Origin: Scatosoma sp045660265 | GTDB lineage: Bacteria > Bacillota > Clostridia > Christensenellales > Borkfalkiaceae | DNA length: 64,000 bases | Reading direction: 5' to 3' | Assembly (NCBI GenBank): GCA_045660265.1 | Contig: JAZRDM010000033.1 | Location: forward strand, 1 to 64,000 | Part shown: positions 49,792-59,803 of the stretch, piece by piece | How the letters are laid out: each line of letters opens with the position of its first letter | How positions within the stretch are numbered: the stretch's first letter is position 1 | The notes under the pieces: generated by a model | Database searches by the model: none | Seen by the model: the letters and a program-made list of their open reading frames with translations, nothing else | Told to the model about the DNA's origin: nothing | Program-made: the position numbers and the translations under genes

Positions 49792-51786
49792 TTATTCTAA
49801 CTCGAACGCGCCCGTATATAATTGATAGTACGTGCCTTTTTGATCGATAAGCTGATCGTGGGTACCGCGCTCGATAATTCTACCTTTATCAAGTACCATA
49901 ATAGCATCAGAGTTGCGGACAGTGGAAAGCCTATGCGCGATTACGAATACCGTTCTGCCATGCATCAGTTGGTCCATACCGCCTTGCACAAGCGCTTCGG
50001 TACGCGTGTCGATAGACGACGTTGCTTCGTCCAAAATCATAACGGGAGTGTTGGCAACTTCCGCCCTTGCAATCGACAACAACTGACGTTGACCTTGCGA
50101 TAAGTTGGCACCGTTATTCGTAAGCAGCGTGTTGTAGCCTTCGGGCAAGCGGGAAATGAAATCGTGCGCGTTTGCGAGCTTTGCCGCTTCAATACACTCT
50201 TCGTCCGTTGCATCCAATTTACCGTAGCGGATATTTTCCATAACCGTGCCTGTAAATAAGTTTGTTTCTTGCAATACAATACCAAGCGAGCGGCGAAGAT
50301 CGCTCTTTTTAATTTTATTTACGTTAATACCGTCGTAACGAATTTTACCGTCTGCTATGTCGTAGAAACGGTTGATTAAGTTGGTAATCGTCGTCTTACC
50401 TGCGCCCGTTGCACCGACAAAAGCGATTTTTTGACCAGGCTTTGCATACAACGAAACGTCTGTTAAAACTTGTTTTTCGGGAACGTAACCGAAATCGACC
50501 ATTTCCATAACAATATCGCCGCGAAGACGGGTATACGTCGTTTCGTCCGTCTCTTTATGGTAATGTTTCCACGCCCATACGCCCGTGTGTTCCGCAGATT
50601 CGTGAATATTGCCCTCTTCATCCACAGTCGCATAAACGAGCGTAACGTAGCCGTCGTCCACTTCGGATTCTTCGTCCATTAAAGTAAAGATACGGGACGC
50701 ACCAGCCAAGCCCATTGCCACCATAGAAACTTGTTGCGACATTTGGTTAACTATTTGCGCAAAGTTACGGGAAAAACCTAAAAAGGCAACGATTGTACCG
50801 ATATCCAACGCCGCTTTTTGCGCGTCGAATAAATTACCAAATCCCCAGTTGGGTACTTGCAACGCAAAGAGCAACGCACCGAAAATAGCAATCAAAACAT
50901 ACGTGAAATTTCCGATATTGCCTAATATAGGACCAAGAATATTACCATAGATATGCGCGCGTTCGCTATCTTTAAAAAGCTTTTCGTTGAGTTTGTTGAA
51001 ATCCTCTTCCGCTTTTTGTTCGTGCGTGAATACTTTGACAACTTTTTGCCCTTTCATCATTTCTTCCACAAAACCTTCTTCGATAGCAAGCGAGGTTTGT
51101 TGTGCTACCATATATTTTGCACTGTTTCCGCCGATTTTCTTCATAACGAAGGTCATTGCTACCGTACACAAGCCCACCACCAAGAAAAGCCAAAAGCTGT
51201 AGGTAAGCATCATAACGATAGACGCAATCAGCGTTAAAGCGTTACTGAATAAATTGGGAAGACTGTGCCCGATTACTTGGCGAACAGCGTCGGTGTCGTT
51301 GGTATAACAACTCATAATTTCACCGTGCGCGTGCGTGTCGAAATATTTAATAGGCAATTTTTGCATTTTGCTAAACATTTCCTCACGGATATGATACAGC
51401 ATACCTTGCGTAACAACTGCCATAATACGCGCGTAACAGAAGGTGGATAACGTAACCAACAAATATACGACGACCATCATAATAATCATGCCCGTCAGCG
51501 TTTGATACAACGCATCCGTCATTCCGCCGTTTTCCAATGCGGGCGTAATGACATTGTTTACCAAGTCTTTCATATAAACCGTTGAAACTAAGCTTCCCAA
51601 CGCGCTGAATACCAAACAGAATAAAACAACGAATACTTGCCACTTATAATATTTAAGCAGCATTTTGATAAGCCTAGGCATTGTGCCTTTTTTAATTGCG
51701 CCCTTGGGAATAGGCATCATTCCGCGTCCGCCGCGCATAGGCTTTATAGCTTGGGGTTTTTGTTCGTAGTTTTTATTTTCCGACAT
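49792..51786 (-). CDS. Heterodimeric ABC exporter, second subunit (664 aa)
   Basis: Fused membrane-ATPase half-exporter of the MsbA/BmrA-like type. Six helices lie at about 40-345; the ATPase domain has FVGATGAGKTTITNLINRFYD (Walker A), NLSQGQRQLLSIARA (signature with Gln for the first Gly) and VMILDEATSSIDTRTE (canonical Walker B Glu). A charged insert of about 60 residues (VDEEGNIHESAEHTGVWAWKH region) lies between the two domains. Its start overlaps the stop of the partner by one base. The degenerate signature here matches the degenerate Walker B of the partner, as in asymmetric heterodimers. The substrate is unknown; drugs or lipids are typical. Confidence 0.93.
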   Translation of the reverse strand: MSENKNYEQKPQAIKPMRGGRGMMPIPKGAIKKGTMPRLIKMLLKYYKWQVFVVLFCLVFSALGSLVSTVYMKDLVNNVITPALENGGMTDALYQTLTGMIIMMVVVYLLVTLSTFCYARIMAVVTQGMLYHIREEMFSKMQKLPIKYFDTHAHGEIMSCYTNDTDAVRQVIGHSLPNLFSNALTLIASIVMMLTYSFWLFLVVGLCTVAMTFVMKKIGGNSAKYMVAQQTSLAIEEGFVEEMMKGQKVVKVFTHEQKAEEDFNKLNEKLFKDSERAHIYGNILGPILGNIGNFTYVLIAIFGALLFALQVPNWGFGNLFDAQKAALDIGTIVAFLGFSRNFAQIVNQMSQQVSMVAMGLAGASRIFTLMDEESEVDDGYVTLVYATVDEEGNIHESAEHTGVWAWKHYHKETDETTYTRLRGDIVMEMVDFGYVPEKQVLTDVSLYAKPGQKIAFVGATGAGKTTITNLINRFYDIADGKIRYDGINVNKIKKSDLRRSLGIVLQETNLFTGTVMENIRYGKLDATDEECIEAAKLANAHDFISRLPEGYNTLLTNNGANLSQGQRQLLSIARAEVANTPVMILDEATSSIDTRTEALVQGGMDQLMHGRTVFVIAHRLSTVRNSDAIMVLDKGRIIERGTHDQLIDQKGTYYQLYTGAFELE

Positions 51787-53573
51787 TATTCTTCACCCCC
51801 TGCTTGCGTATTATCCGCTTTGCTTTTGGTTTGCGCTTCGTGAATTTCGCGGTAGACGTCGCTTGTTTGCAACAATTCTTCATGCTTGCCGCAAGCGATA
51901 ATTTTACCGCCATCCATTACGATAATTTTATCCGCGTGTTCCACAGATGCCACGCGCTGCGCGATAATAATTTTTGTCGTTTCGGGAATTTCCGTTGCAA
52001 AGGCATGACGAATCAGCGCGTCCGTTTTGGTATCTACCGCACTGGTACTATCGTCTAAAATAAGAACCTTAGGCTTGCGAAGCAACGCTCTTGCAATACA
52101 AAGACGTTGTTTTTGACCGCCTGAAACGTTAGAACCGCCTTGTTCGATATACGTATCGTAACCGTCGGGGAATGCAGAAATAAACTCGTCTGCCTGCGCT
52201 AATTTACAAACGCGGACAAGCTCTTCATCACTCGCTTCAGCGTCGCCCCAACGCAAATTTTCTTTGATCGTTCCCGAAAAGAGCACGTTCTTTTGCAATA
52301 CGACGGCAACCTCTTTGCGCAAGACATCTAAATCGTAATCTTTTACGTCGACACCGCCGACCAAGACCCTGCCATCCGTTGCGTCGTATAAGCGGGGAAT
52401 CAACTGAATAAGCGTCGTTTTAGACGAACCCGTCCCCCCTAAAACACCCACCGTTTCACCCGAATGAATGGTTAAATCGATATCCGAAAGCGCATAGCGT
52501 TTTGCTTTTGCGGAATATTTGAAATTAACGTTTTCAAACACAATACTGCCGTCCTTTACTTGCGTTACTGCATTTTCAGGAGAAGTGATATCCGTAGAAC
52601 AGTCTAATACTTCCGCAATACGACGGCTGGATTCGATAGACATGGTCAGCATAACAAAGACCATTGAGAACATCATCAAACAAGACAGCATTTGAATACC
52701 ATACGCAATCAGCGCGGAAAGCTGACCGGTACCAAAGCCTTCGTATGCTGCCCAAAATTCTGGATTGATAATTGCAAACGAAGCAAAAACGGAAATGAGA
52801 ATGGATGCGAAGTTGATGCAAAGCGTCATCATAGGCGTATTAAGCGCAAGGATTTTTTCGGCTTTTGTAAAGTCGTCTCGTACCTGCCCTGCTGCTTTTT
52901 TAAATTTTTCCGTTTCGTATTCTTCTCTTACAAAAGCTTTTACCACGCGGATACCGCCCACGTTTTCTTGAACGGAATTGTTTAACGCGTCGTACTTTTT
53001 AAAGATTTTACGGAAAAACGGCATTACAAAACGCATAATTGCGATAATTGCTGCCGATAAAAAAGGCACAACAACGACAAAAACCCACGCGAGCTTGGGA
53101 TTGATGGTAAAACTCATAATAATCGCGAAAATAAACTGCAACGGGATGCGCACAACAATACGCAAACACATTTGGAAGGATTGCTGTACGTTGGTAACGT
53201 CCGTCGTTAAGCGAGTAACGAGCGAAGATGACGAAAATTCGTCCACGTTTGCAAACGAGAATTTTTGCACCTTATAAAATAAGTCGTGGCGCAAATTACG
53301 CGCAAATCCACAACTCGCCGTAGCGGCAAGTCTGCCCGCCGAGAAACCGCTTAAAAGCGAAACAACGGCAAGGGAAAGCAAAATGACGCCGTACTGCAAA
53401 ACAAGCTGCATGGCTGCGTCTGCATCAATGGGCGTCCCGCTGATTTTGGTAATCAGCTCCGCCATAAAGAAAGGGATTAAACATTCGCAAAAAGCTTCTA
53501 ACGCCATAAAAATCGGGGTGATTACGGCAGGCTTTTTAAACTCCCTTACACTTTTCAACAACGTTTTTAACAT
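51786..53573 (-). CDS. Heterodimeric ABC exporter, first subunit (595 aa)
   Basis: Membrane-ATPase fusion with six helices (about 15-320) and an ATPase domain. Walker A is VGVLGGTGSSKTTLIQLIPRLYD and the signature NVSGGQKQRLCIARALLRKP is intact. Walker B is KVLILDDSTSAVDTKTD, where Asp replaces the catalytic Glu. One nucleotide site is therefore degenerate, the hallmark of heterodimeric exporters such as BmrCD and TM287/288. It is the first gene of the pair. The ribosome-binding site GGAG is unusually far (about 17 bases) from the ATG. Confidence 0.93.
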   Translation of the reverse strand: MLKTLLKSVREFKKPAVITPIFMALEAFCECLIPFFMAELITKISGTPIDADAAMQLVLQYGVILLSLAVVSLLSGFSAGRLAATASCGFARNLRHDLFYKVQKFSFANVDEFSSSSLVTRLTTDVTNVQQSFQMCLRIVVRIPLQFIFAIIMSFTINPKLAWVFVVVVPFLSAAIIAIMRFVMPFFRKIFKKYDALNNSVQENVGGIRVVKAFVREEYETEKFKKAAGQVRDDFTKAEKILALNTPMMTLCINFASILISVFASFAIINPEFWAAYEGFGTGQLSALIAYGIQMLSCLMMFSMVFVMLTMSIESSRRIAEVLDCSTDITSPENAVTQVKDGSIVFENVNFKYSAKAKRYALSDIDLTIHSGETVGVLGGTGSSKTTLIQLIPRLYDATDGRVLVGGVDVKDYDLDVLRKEVAVVLQKNVLFSGTIKENLRWGDAEASDEELVRVCKLAQADEFISAFPDGYDTYIEQGGSNVSGGQKQRLCIARALLRKPKVLILDDSTSAVDTKTDALIRHAFATEIPETTKIIIAQRVASVEHADKIIVMDGGKIIACGKHEELLQTSDVYREIHEAQTKSKADNTQAGGEE

Positions 53574-53618
53574 AGTTGTTTTTTTCTTTTCTCCTTGAAA
53601 TGATTTTTTTCATATAAC

Positions 53619-53647
53619 ATTATATTTTTTCTCTTTTTTAAAGTCAA
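53619..53647 (-). promoter_or_regulatory. Promoter of the ABC exporter pair
   Basis: Minus strand TTGACT (53642-53647), 17 bases, TATAAT (53619-53624). Confidence 0.8.
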
Positions 53648-53678
53648 GTGTTTCTCAGAAAAAATACTTACTTTCACG

Positions 53679-53702
53679 AAATTTTCATATATGAAAATTT
53701 TT
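53679..53702. terminator. Perfect 22-base palindrome after the yhaN-like gene
   Basis: AAATTTTCATA followed by its exact complement TATGAAAATTT (53679-53700), directly after the stop codon, with T-rich sequence beside it. It may act as a weak terminator or as an operator for the downstream exporter. Confidence 0.5.
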
Positions 53703-55898
53703 TCATAAACGTGCCCGCGCACACGTAAAATACAAAATTTGACGATTTTTCGCAAGCGTTTGTAAAAAGGTTTTAGCAACTTTAAAATGCTCGTCGTCTA
53801 ATTGCGCAAATGGGTCGTCAAAAATAAGCAAAGGCGGCGCTGTATACATACTGTCAATAACCGCCAAACGAACACACAAGTCGATTAAACGGCGATAGCC
53901 TTGGCTGTAAAACTCAATTTGACGGTAAAAGCCACTATCTTTTATAAGCGGTGTGCCTTGCCCATCAAAACAAATTTTAAACGGCTTTTCGCCAAACGCT
54001 GATAAATATTTTTGACAAGCGTTTGCAACAGGCGTTAAATATCTATCGGAGAGATTGTTTTTGGCTTGCAATAACAACTCTTTCGCCTTTTGTAAATTCT
54101 CGTAACGGCAGGTTAAACGCTGATGCTTTTCTAATAAAAGTTTTTCCTCTTCGTTTAATTCTTCGATTTCTAATTTACACAACGCCAGCGTGTCGTAAGC
54201 GTTTTCCAATGCGTGTTTTTGCCCAAGCAATTCTTCCTTTTGTTGCTGTAACGAAAATAGAGTTTGTTTTATGGACTGCGACGCCCCAGCTCTTGCGTTT
54301 ATTTCATTGGCTTGCAACTGCGCAGAAAGCGTTTGTAAGGCCTCGCTTTTTTCACAAACGACGCGCTGCAACGATTGATAAACTTCCGCTTTTTCCTTTA
54401 ACGTTTGCAACGCCAAACGAAAATCGTAAATTTCCCCAAAAGGAAATGTGGAAAAAGAAGCGCGTAAAGAGAATTCTAACTCCTCGCGTTTTTGCTTAGC
54501 TTTGCGATAATTTTCTAATACGTTTTCCTCTGTTTCCTCTAATAATACACGCAATTGTTCTTCACATTCTTCCAAGTGCGTTTGCGTTTCCAAATATGCT
54601 GTTTGCAAGGCGGAATTTTCCGTTAAACCCGTACCTGCCCCTTTGTCTTTCGATTTTTTTGCTATGCCGATGGAAATACATAAGAAGAGAATTCCCAACG
54701 CAAATAGTATCGCAGACACGACTGCCTCCGACTGCATAAACAGTGCGCCTATAAGAAATAGACCAAATGACAATGCAAAGAGAATTAACCCCGCCATTTT
54801 TCCCGTTGACACAGGCGTAACAGTAGGTATCGGCTCGCCTGCTTCCTGCAAGGAACGCTCGTAATTACCAAGCGCGCGTTCCAGCTCTGTTTTGCGTTCG
54901 GTTAAAGCACGTTTTTGAGCTTCCCGCTCGGTGTATAACGACGCTTGCGCTTGCATTTCTTCTTCTACGCGCTTACACTGCGCGTACTCTTGCGTTTGCG
55001 ATTGCAAGCTTTCAAAGGGAATATTTTTTGGGTCTGCGTCCTTAAAAAACACCGCGAGCGGTTGCAGCTGCGTTTGCGCTTGCGTAAGTTGTTCTGCCAA
55101 TTGTCCCTTTAATGCTTCGTTCGCTGCCGTATTGCTATTTTCTCCGCAAGTAGAAAGCTCGCTTGCGCAACGTTCGATTTTTTTATTCAACGCAGACACG
55201 GTGCCTTCTAATTGTACGATTTGATTTTGTAGCGACGGAGCTGACAACACTTTTTCGTCTAATAAACGGCGCTTTTCACGCAGTTGAGTAATACGCTCTT
55301 CCACCTCGTCGATAAGTCCTTGCGCCGGACGGCGTTTGGCTTTTAAGGCGCGCTCGGCGTTTTCAAGGCGGGCAATCGCACCGTCAATATCTTCACCTTG
55401 GCTGTTGGTAATGGCTCGGCTTAAACTATTTTTTAAATCCCCGTCAATGCCCGCGGGAGTGGCGTTTTCGTCGCTGAAAAAAACCGCACGTTCAAAACCG
55501 TCTTTGCCTACGCCGAATATTTTTTCGCCGATTCGATCGCCTGCGTCCGCAAAATCGTATGAAAGCATTTTACTGCGTTCGTCATAAACGCGCAAAACGT
55601 CTTGTGCCGGGGTTTTTCCAAATGCACGCTCGATACGGTATTGTTTGCTGTTGTATTCTATACCTAACGCACCGCCAAAACCGGAAGCGGACCAGGGTTC
55701 GTATTTTATACGCTCGTTATCGGAAATATTTTTCGTTCTTTTATCACCGATACCGTACAGCATTGCTTTTATAAAGGCGCAAAGCGTCGTTTTTCCCCAT
55801 CCGTTTTCATGCAAAAATACGTTGAGCCCGTCTTGCAAGTCGATACGGACTTTTTTTAATTTTCCAAACCCGAGAATTTCGCAATAGAGCAGTTTCAT
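53703..55898 (-). CDS. YhaN-family SbcC/Rad50-like ATPase
   Basis: A 731-residue AAA ATPase with split head and coiled coil. The N-terminal motif is LHENGWGKTTLCAFIKAMLYG (Walker A), and the C-terminal PPLLIFDDPFAQLDDEHF is Walker B. Between them are two long coiled coils and, near residues 365-415, two hydrophobic helices (LILFALSFGLFLIGALF; AVVSAILFALGILFLCISIGIA). That membrane hairpin is characteristic of YhaN rather than SbcC. Its start overlaps the stop of the nuclease gene by four bases, so the two are coupled, like SbcCD or Mre11-Rad50. The role is probably repair or processing of DNA ends. Confidence 0.88.
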   Translation of the reverse strand: MKLLYCEILGFGKLKKVRIDLQDGLNVFLHENGWGKTTLCAFIKAMLYGIGDKRTKNISDNERIKYEPWSASGFGGALGIEYNSKQYRIERAFGKTPAQDVLRVYDERSKMLSYDFADAGDRIGEKIFGVGKDGFERAVFFSDENATPAGIDGDLKNSLSRAITNSQGEDIDGAIARLENAERALKAKRRPAQGLIDEVEERITQLREKRRLLDEKVLSAPSLQNQIVQLEGTVSALNKKIERCASELSTCGENSNTAANEALKGQLAEQLTQAQTQLQPLAVFFKDADPKNIPFESLQSQTQEYAQCKRVEEEMQAQASLYTEREAQKRALTERKTELERALGNYERSLQEAGEPIPTVTPVSTGKMAGLILFALSFGLFLIGALFMQSEAVVSAILFALGILFLCISIGIAKKSKDKGAGTGLTENSALQTAYLETQTHLEECEEQLRVLLEETEENVLENYRKAKQKREELEFSLRASFSTFPFGEIYDFRLALQTLKEKAEVYQSLQRVVCEKSEALQTLSAQLQANEINARAGASQSIKQTLFSLQQQKEELLGQKHALENAYDTLALCKLEIEELNEEEKLLLEKHQRLTCRYENLQKAKELLLQAKNNLSDRYLTPVANACQKYLSAFGEKPFKICFDGQGTPLIKDSGFYRQIEFYSQGYRRLIDLCVRLAVIDSMYTAPPLLIFDDPFAQLDDEHFKVAKTFLQTLAKNRQILYFTCARARL

Positions 55899-56977
55899 AT
55901 CTCTAAATCCTCCCCCGTAAGCGCTTTCACGGCAATGTCCAACAAGTCTTCTTTTTTATCAACAAGCTCCGTTTGCGCTTGCAAAATGCACACATATTCA
56001 TTGAGCAACGGAGACGAGCGTAACAGCTCGCTCTGCTCTAACGCGGGCGTTGTTTTATCCTCTAATTTCAAAAAGAAAAAACGGTGGGAAAGGTTGCCTT
56101 CTATTTGGTAAAAATATTTTTTTAAGCTTGGCAAGCATACGCCTTTTAAGACAAGTTTTACTACGCCGTCCGCGTGTTGATTTTGTAAAACGCTTGCAAT
56201 AGAATTTTCTAACTGCGTAAGCGTTTGGCACGCGGATACGTCTACCATGTACGAGTTTACCGTGCGGACAGTTGGAACAACGATAAACTTTTCGGCTATC
56301 ATTCTGCCGTTTTTTATCTCGATTTCGTAAAAGCCTTTTTCTCCGCATTCGTCGAAACCGCGCGAAAACAGACAACCGCTGTAACGATACCCGCCTCGAA
56401 GCTGTAAGGGCTTTTGCGTTCTATCTGCATTGTGAATATGTCCCAGCGCTAAATAGTCGATATTTTTATTTTGCAACATTGGCAAACAAACGAGGTCTTT
56501 TCCGCAAAGTGCAGAAAGCTCGCCGTGTGCCATTACGATATTGTAAGCGTCTTTAGGTAAATTTAAGCGCGTGTAAGCTTCGGCGGTTAAATAATTTCCG
56601 TCGCTACCCGTAATTAGTATATTTTCCCCTACGCTGTAACTTTTAAAACCGTGCGCATCACTAAAAAGAAACAAATTCTTTGGAATTTCTCTCGTTTGCA
56701 ACGCGTATTTGTCGTGATTGCCCTGACAATAAAAAAAGCACACCTGCGGGACAGAGGAAATGACGGAAAACGTTTCTTGCATAACGCTGGAGGATAACGT
56801 TCCTTCGTCAAACAAATCTCCGCAAATGAGCACGGCGGTTACACCGTTTTCTTTTGCGTAGTCGGCAACGTAGCGAAAAGCTGTCAGCGCTTCTTGTCGG
56901 CGTTGACGAGCTTTTTCGTTTGGTAAATTTTTAATGGCAGAGCCGATATGGATATCCGCCGTATGAATAATCTTCAT
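55895..56977 (-). CDS. YhaO/SbcD-like DNA exonuclease
   Basis: A 360-residue calcineurin-like phosphoesterase of the Mre11/SbcD group. Metal-binding motifs: HTADIHIGSAIKN, LICGDLFDEG, YCQGNHDKYAL, MAHGELSAL and LGHIHNADRT. The C-terminal region of about 120 residues likely contacts the ATPase. It is the first gene of the two and has its own promoter. With the YhaN-like partner it forms a membrane-linked nuclease pair. Confidence 0.92.
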   Translation of the reverse strand: MKIIHTADIHIGSAIKNLPNEKARQRRQEALTAFRYVADYAKENGVTAVLICGDLFDEGTLSSSVMQETFSVISSVPQVCFFYCQGNHDKYALQTREIPKNLFLFSDAHGFKSYSVGENILITGSDGNYLTAEAYTRLNLPKDAYNIVMAHGELSALCGKDLVCLPMLQNKNIDYLALGHIHNADRTQKPLQLRGGYRYSGCLFSRGFDECGEKGFYEIEIKNGRMIAEKFIVVPTVRTVNSYMVDVSACQTLTQLENSIASVLQNQHADGVVKLVLKGVCLPSLKKYFYQIEGNLSHRFFFLKLEDKTTPALEQSELLRSSPLLNEYVCILQAQTELVDKKEDLLDIAVKALTGEDLEI

Positions 56978-57007
56978 ATTCTTCCTCGAGCAATGAAATT
57001 CAGCTTT

Positions 57008-57036
57008 ATTGTATCACAAAAATACTCGATTGTAAA
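57008..57036 (-). promoter_or_regulatory. Promoter of the yhaO-yhaN pair
   Basis: Minus strand TTTACA (57031-57036), 17 bases, TACAAT (57008-57013). Confidence 0.75.
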
Positions 57037-57072
57037 TAAAAAAGCGAAAATTTGTTCGTATTTTTTTAAAAT

Positions 57073-57102
57073 TTTACTCCCCTATTTCCATAGGGGAGTA
57101 AA
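57073..57102 (-). terminator. Terminator of clpB
   Basis: TTTACTCCCCTA (57073-57084) / TAGGGGAGTAAA (57091-57102), twelve-base perfect stem followed on the minus strand by ATTTT. Confidence 0.9.
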
Positions 57103-57109
57103 TTATCTT

Positions 57110-59710
57110 TTATTCTTTTTCGACAAACAGTCCTTTTTCGCCAACTTTTACCACAAGCTTGTCGCCTGTAATAAAGTTTCCGCTTAAAATCGAACGCGCT
57201 AGCATGGTTTCAAGCGCATGTTGCATATATCGTTTCAACGGACGCGCACCGTAAACAGAGTCGTAGCCTTGTTCGACAATATAGTCCACCGCTTCCTCTG
57301 TAAGCGAGAGTTGTAACTGCTTTTCGGATAAACGTTTTTGAAGATTTTCAAGCAACAAGTACACAATTTTTTTGATTTGTGTTTTTACAAGCGGTTTGAA
57401 AAATACAATTTCGTCTAATCGGTTTAAAAATTCGGGTCGGAAAGAGGATTTTAACAGTCGATTGACTTCCTCTTTCGCCTGCGGAGAAATTTCGCCATTT
57501 TCGGTTATGCCTTCTAATATACTTGCTGAACCAAGATTAGAAGTTAAGATGATAACGGTGTTTTTAAAATCGACAGTTCTGCCTTGGCCGTCCGTAATTC
57601 TGCCGTCGTCAAGTACTTGCAAAAGCACGTTGAACACGTCGGGATGAGCTTTTTCTACTTCGTCAAACAAAATAACGGAATAGGGTTTTCTGCGCACCGC
57701 TTCGGTGAGCTGTCCACCCTCGTCGTACCCTACATAGCCGGGAGGCGCGCCGATTAAACGGGATACGGAATATTTTTCCATATATTCGCTCATATCGATA
57801 CGAACCATATTCTTTTCGTCGTCAAACAGCGCCTTTGCCAGCGTTTTGGCAAGCTCTGTTTTCCCTACGCCCGTCGGGCCTAAAAACAGGAAAGAACCAA
57901 TAGGACGGTTGGGGTCTGCTATGCCTGCGCGCGAACGTAAAATAGCGTCGGCTACCGCTTCTACCCCTTCCTCTTGACCGATTACACGCTGATGCAATAC
58001 CTCGGAAAGACGCAATAATTTTTCTCGTTCTCCCTCTAAAAGTTTAGCAACGGGAATACCCGTCCAACGCGCTACAATTCGGGAAATTTCTTCTTCAGTT
58101 ACCCTATCACGAAGCAAAGAATTTTCCGTTGAACTCAACCCTGCCCCCGTGCTTGCTTGTTTTTCACTTTCTTCTAACGCTTTTTTCAGTTCGGGAATTT
58201 TTCCGTAGCGAAGCGCGGAAGCGGACTCTAAATCATATTCTCTTTCCGCTTTTTCAAGCTTGGCGTTGGCTTGTTCTAATTCTTCGCGCAATTTTTGTAC
58301 TTTGTTGATAGATGCTTTTTGCTTATCTAATTTCGCTTTCATCTCCGCATAGTTTTCGCGGTGCGAAGCAAGCTCTTTACGAATTTCTTGCAAATGCGAT
58401 TTTGAAAGCGCGTCCGTTTCTTTCTGCAGCGCGTTTTCTTCGATTTCAAACTGCATGATTTTACGCGCAATTTCATCTAACTCGGTGGGCATTGATTGCA
58501 TTTCCGTCTTTATCATTGCGCACGCTTCGTCTACAAGGTCTATGGCTTTATCTGGCAAAAATCTATCCGTTACGTAGCGGTTAGACAGCGTTGCCGCAGC
58601 TATCAATGCATTGTCTTGAATTTTTACGCCGTGGTAAACCTCGTAACGCTCTTTTAATCCACGCAAGATAGAGATGGTGTCTTCTACCGTCGGCTCGCTG
58701 ACGAGGACAGGTTGGAAACGGCGTTCGAGCGCGGGATCTTTTTCGATATATTTTCTATATTCGTCCAGCGTTGTTGCGCCGATACAATGCAATTCACCGC
58801 GCGCGAGCATAGGCTTTAACAAGTTGCCCGCATCCATAGCGCCGTCCGTTTTTCCCGCGCCGACAATCGTATGCAGTTCGTCAATAAATAAAATGATTTT
58901 CCCGTCGCTTTTTTTCACTTCGGAAAGGACGGCTTTTAAACGCTCTTCAAATTCGCCGCGGAATTTTGCGCCGGCTATCAAGGCGCCGATATCCAACGAA
59001 AAAACTTTTCTTTCCTTTAAAGAATCGGGTACGTCCCCTTTCATAATGCGAATGGCTAGCCCTTCGGCGATTGCTGTTTTACCCACGCCAGCTTCACCGA
59101 TTAAAACGGGATTGTTTTTCGTTTTTCTTGACAAAATGCGCACAACGTTGCGGATTTCTTCATCCCTGCCGATTACGGGATCAATTTTTTGTCGGCGGGC
59201 TTTTTCGACAAGCTCCGTACCGTATTTATTAAGCACGTCGTACGTATCTTCAGGCGTTTGGCTATCCACACGCTGATTCCCGCGCACGCTTACAAGCGCT
59301 TGCATAAATTTTTCTTGCGTGATTTGAAAATTTTTAAAAATTTTCTTTAACGTATCATCCGCCTTTTCAAGCAGCCCGTAAAAAAGATGCTCGACTGATA
59401 AATAGGAATCGCCCATTGCCGACATTTGTTTTTCGGCGGATTCTATCCCTTCGGCAAGCTTAGCGGAAAGATATTGTTCCCCACCGCTTACTTTAGGAAA
59501 TTTTGCAATTTCAGCCTGTAAATCCGCTTTCAACGCGGACATGGATACCCCTATTTTTTGTAAAAGGTTGGCTATCAAGCCTTCGTCGTCATTTGCGAGC
59601 GCATAGAATAAGTGCGCTTGCTTAATTTCTTGATTGCCGTATTCTTTGGCAACCGATTGCGCTGTTTGAAGCGCGGAAATAGATTTTTCCGTAAATTTAC
59701 GCATATCCAT
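57110..59710 (-). CDS. clpB: Protein disaggregase ClpB
   Basis: Hsp100 disaggregase of 866 residues. The N domain is at 1-145, first AAA+ with GEAGVGKTAIAEGLA, a coiled-coil middle domain at about 400-525, second AAA+ with LFLGPTGVGKTELAKTLA and a C-terminal domain. The MDMRKFTEKS start at 59710 has AAGGAG about eleven bases upstream; a GTG four codons earlier is within that site's sequence. No CIRCE or CtsR box is visible upstream. Instead there is an inverted repeat GTTTAC-N8-GTAAAC (59737-59756) in the promoter region, a possible but unproven operator. Confidence 0.96.
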   Translation of the reverse strand: MDMRKFTEKSISALQTAQSVAKEYGNQEIKQAHLFYALANDDEGLIANLLQKIGVSMSALKADLQAEIAKFPKVSGGEQYLSAKLAEGIESAEKQMSAMGDSYLSVEHLFYGLLEKADDTLKKIFKNFQITQEKFMQALVSVRGNQRVDSQTPEDTYDVLNKYGTELVEKARRQKIDPVIGRDEEIRNVVRILSRKTKNNPVLIGEAGVGKTAIAEGLAIRIMKGDVPDSLKERKVFSLDIGALIAGAKFRGEFEERLKAVLSEVKKSDGKIILFIDELHTIVGAGKTDGAMDAGNLLKPMLARGELHCIGATTLDEYRKYIEKDPALERRFQPVLVSEPTVEDTISILRGLKERYEVYHGVKIQDNALIAAATLSNRYVTDRFLPDKAIDLVDEACAMIKTEMQSMPTELDEIARKIMQFEIEENALQKETDALSKSHLQEIRKELASHRENYAEMKAKLDKQKASINKVQKLREELEQANAKLEKAEREYDLESASALRYGKIPELKKALEESEKQASTGAGLSSTENSLLRDRVTEEEISRIVARWTGIPVAKLLEGEREKLLRLSEVLHQRVIGQEEGVEAVADAILRSRAGIADPNRPIGSFLFLGPTGVGKTELAKTLAKALFDDEKNMVRIDMSEYMEKYSVSRLIGAPPGYVGYDEGGQLTEAVRRKPYSVILFDEVEKAHPDVFNVLLQVLDDGRITDGQGRTVDFKNTVIILTSNLGSASILEGITENGEISPQAKEEVNRLLKSSFRPEFLNRLDEIVFFKPLVKTQIKKIVYLLLENLQKRLSEKQLQLSLTEEAVDYIVEQGYDSVYGARPLKRYMQHALETMLARSILSGNFITGDKLVVKVGEKGLFVEKE

Positions 59711-59776
59711 ACTTTTATACACTCCTTTTAGATTGTTTACATTTATTAGTAAACCTTTTTTACGGTTTTTAAACGA

Positions 59777-59803
59777 AAAACAGACCCAGACGGTCTGTTT
59801 TTG
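59777..59803. terminator. Terminator of cls
   Basis: AAAACAGACC (59777-59786) / GGTCTGTTTT (59792-59801), loop CAGAC, A/T-rich on both sides; next to the cls stop at 59804. Confidence 0.88.

Noticed and set aside
59737..59756. CIRCE or CtsR operator before clpB
   Set aside because: The inverted repeat GTTTAC-N8-GTAAAC does not match either consensus; noted only as an unassigned palindrome.
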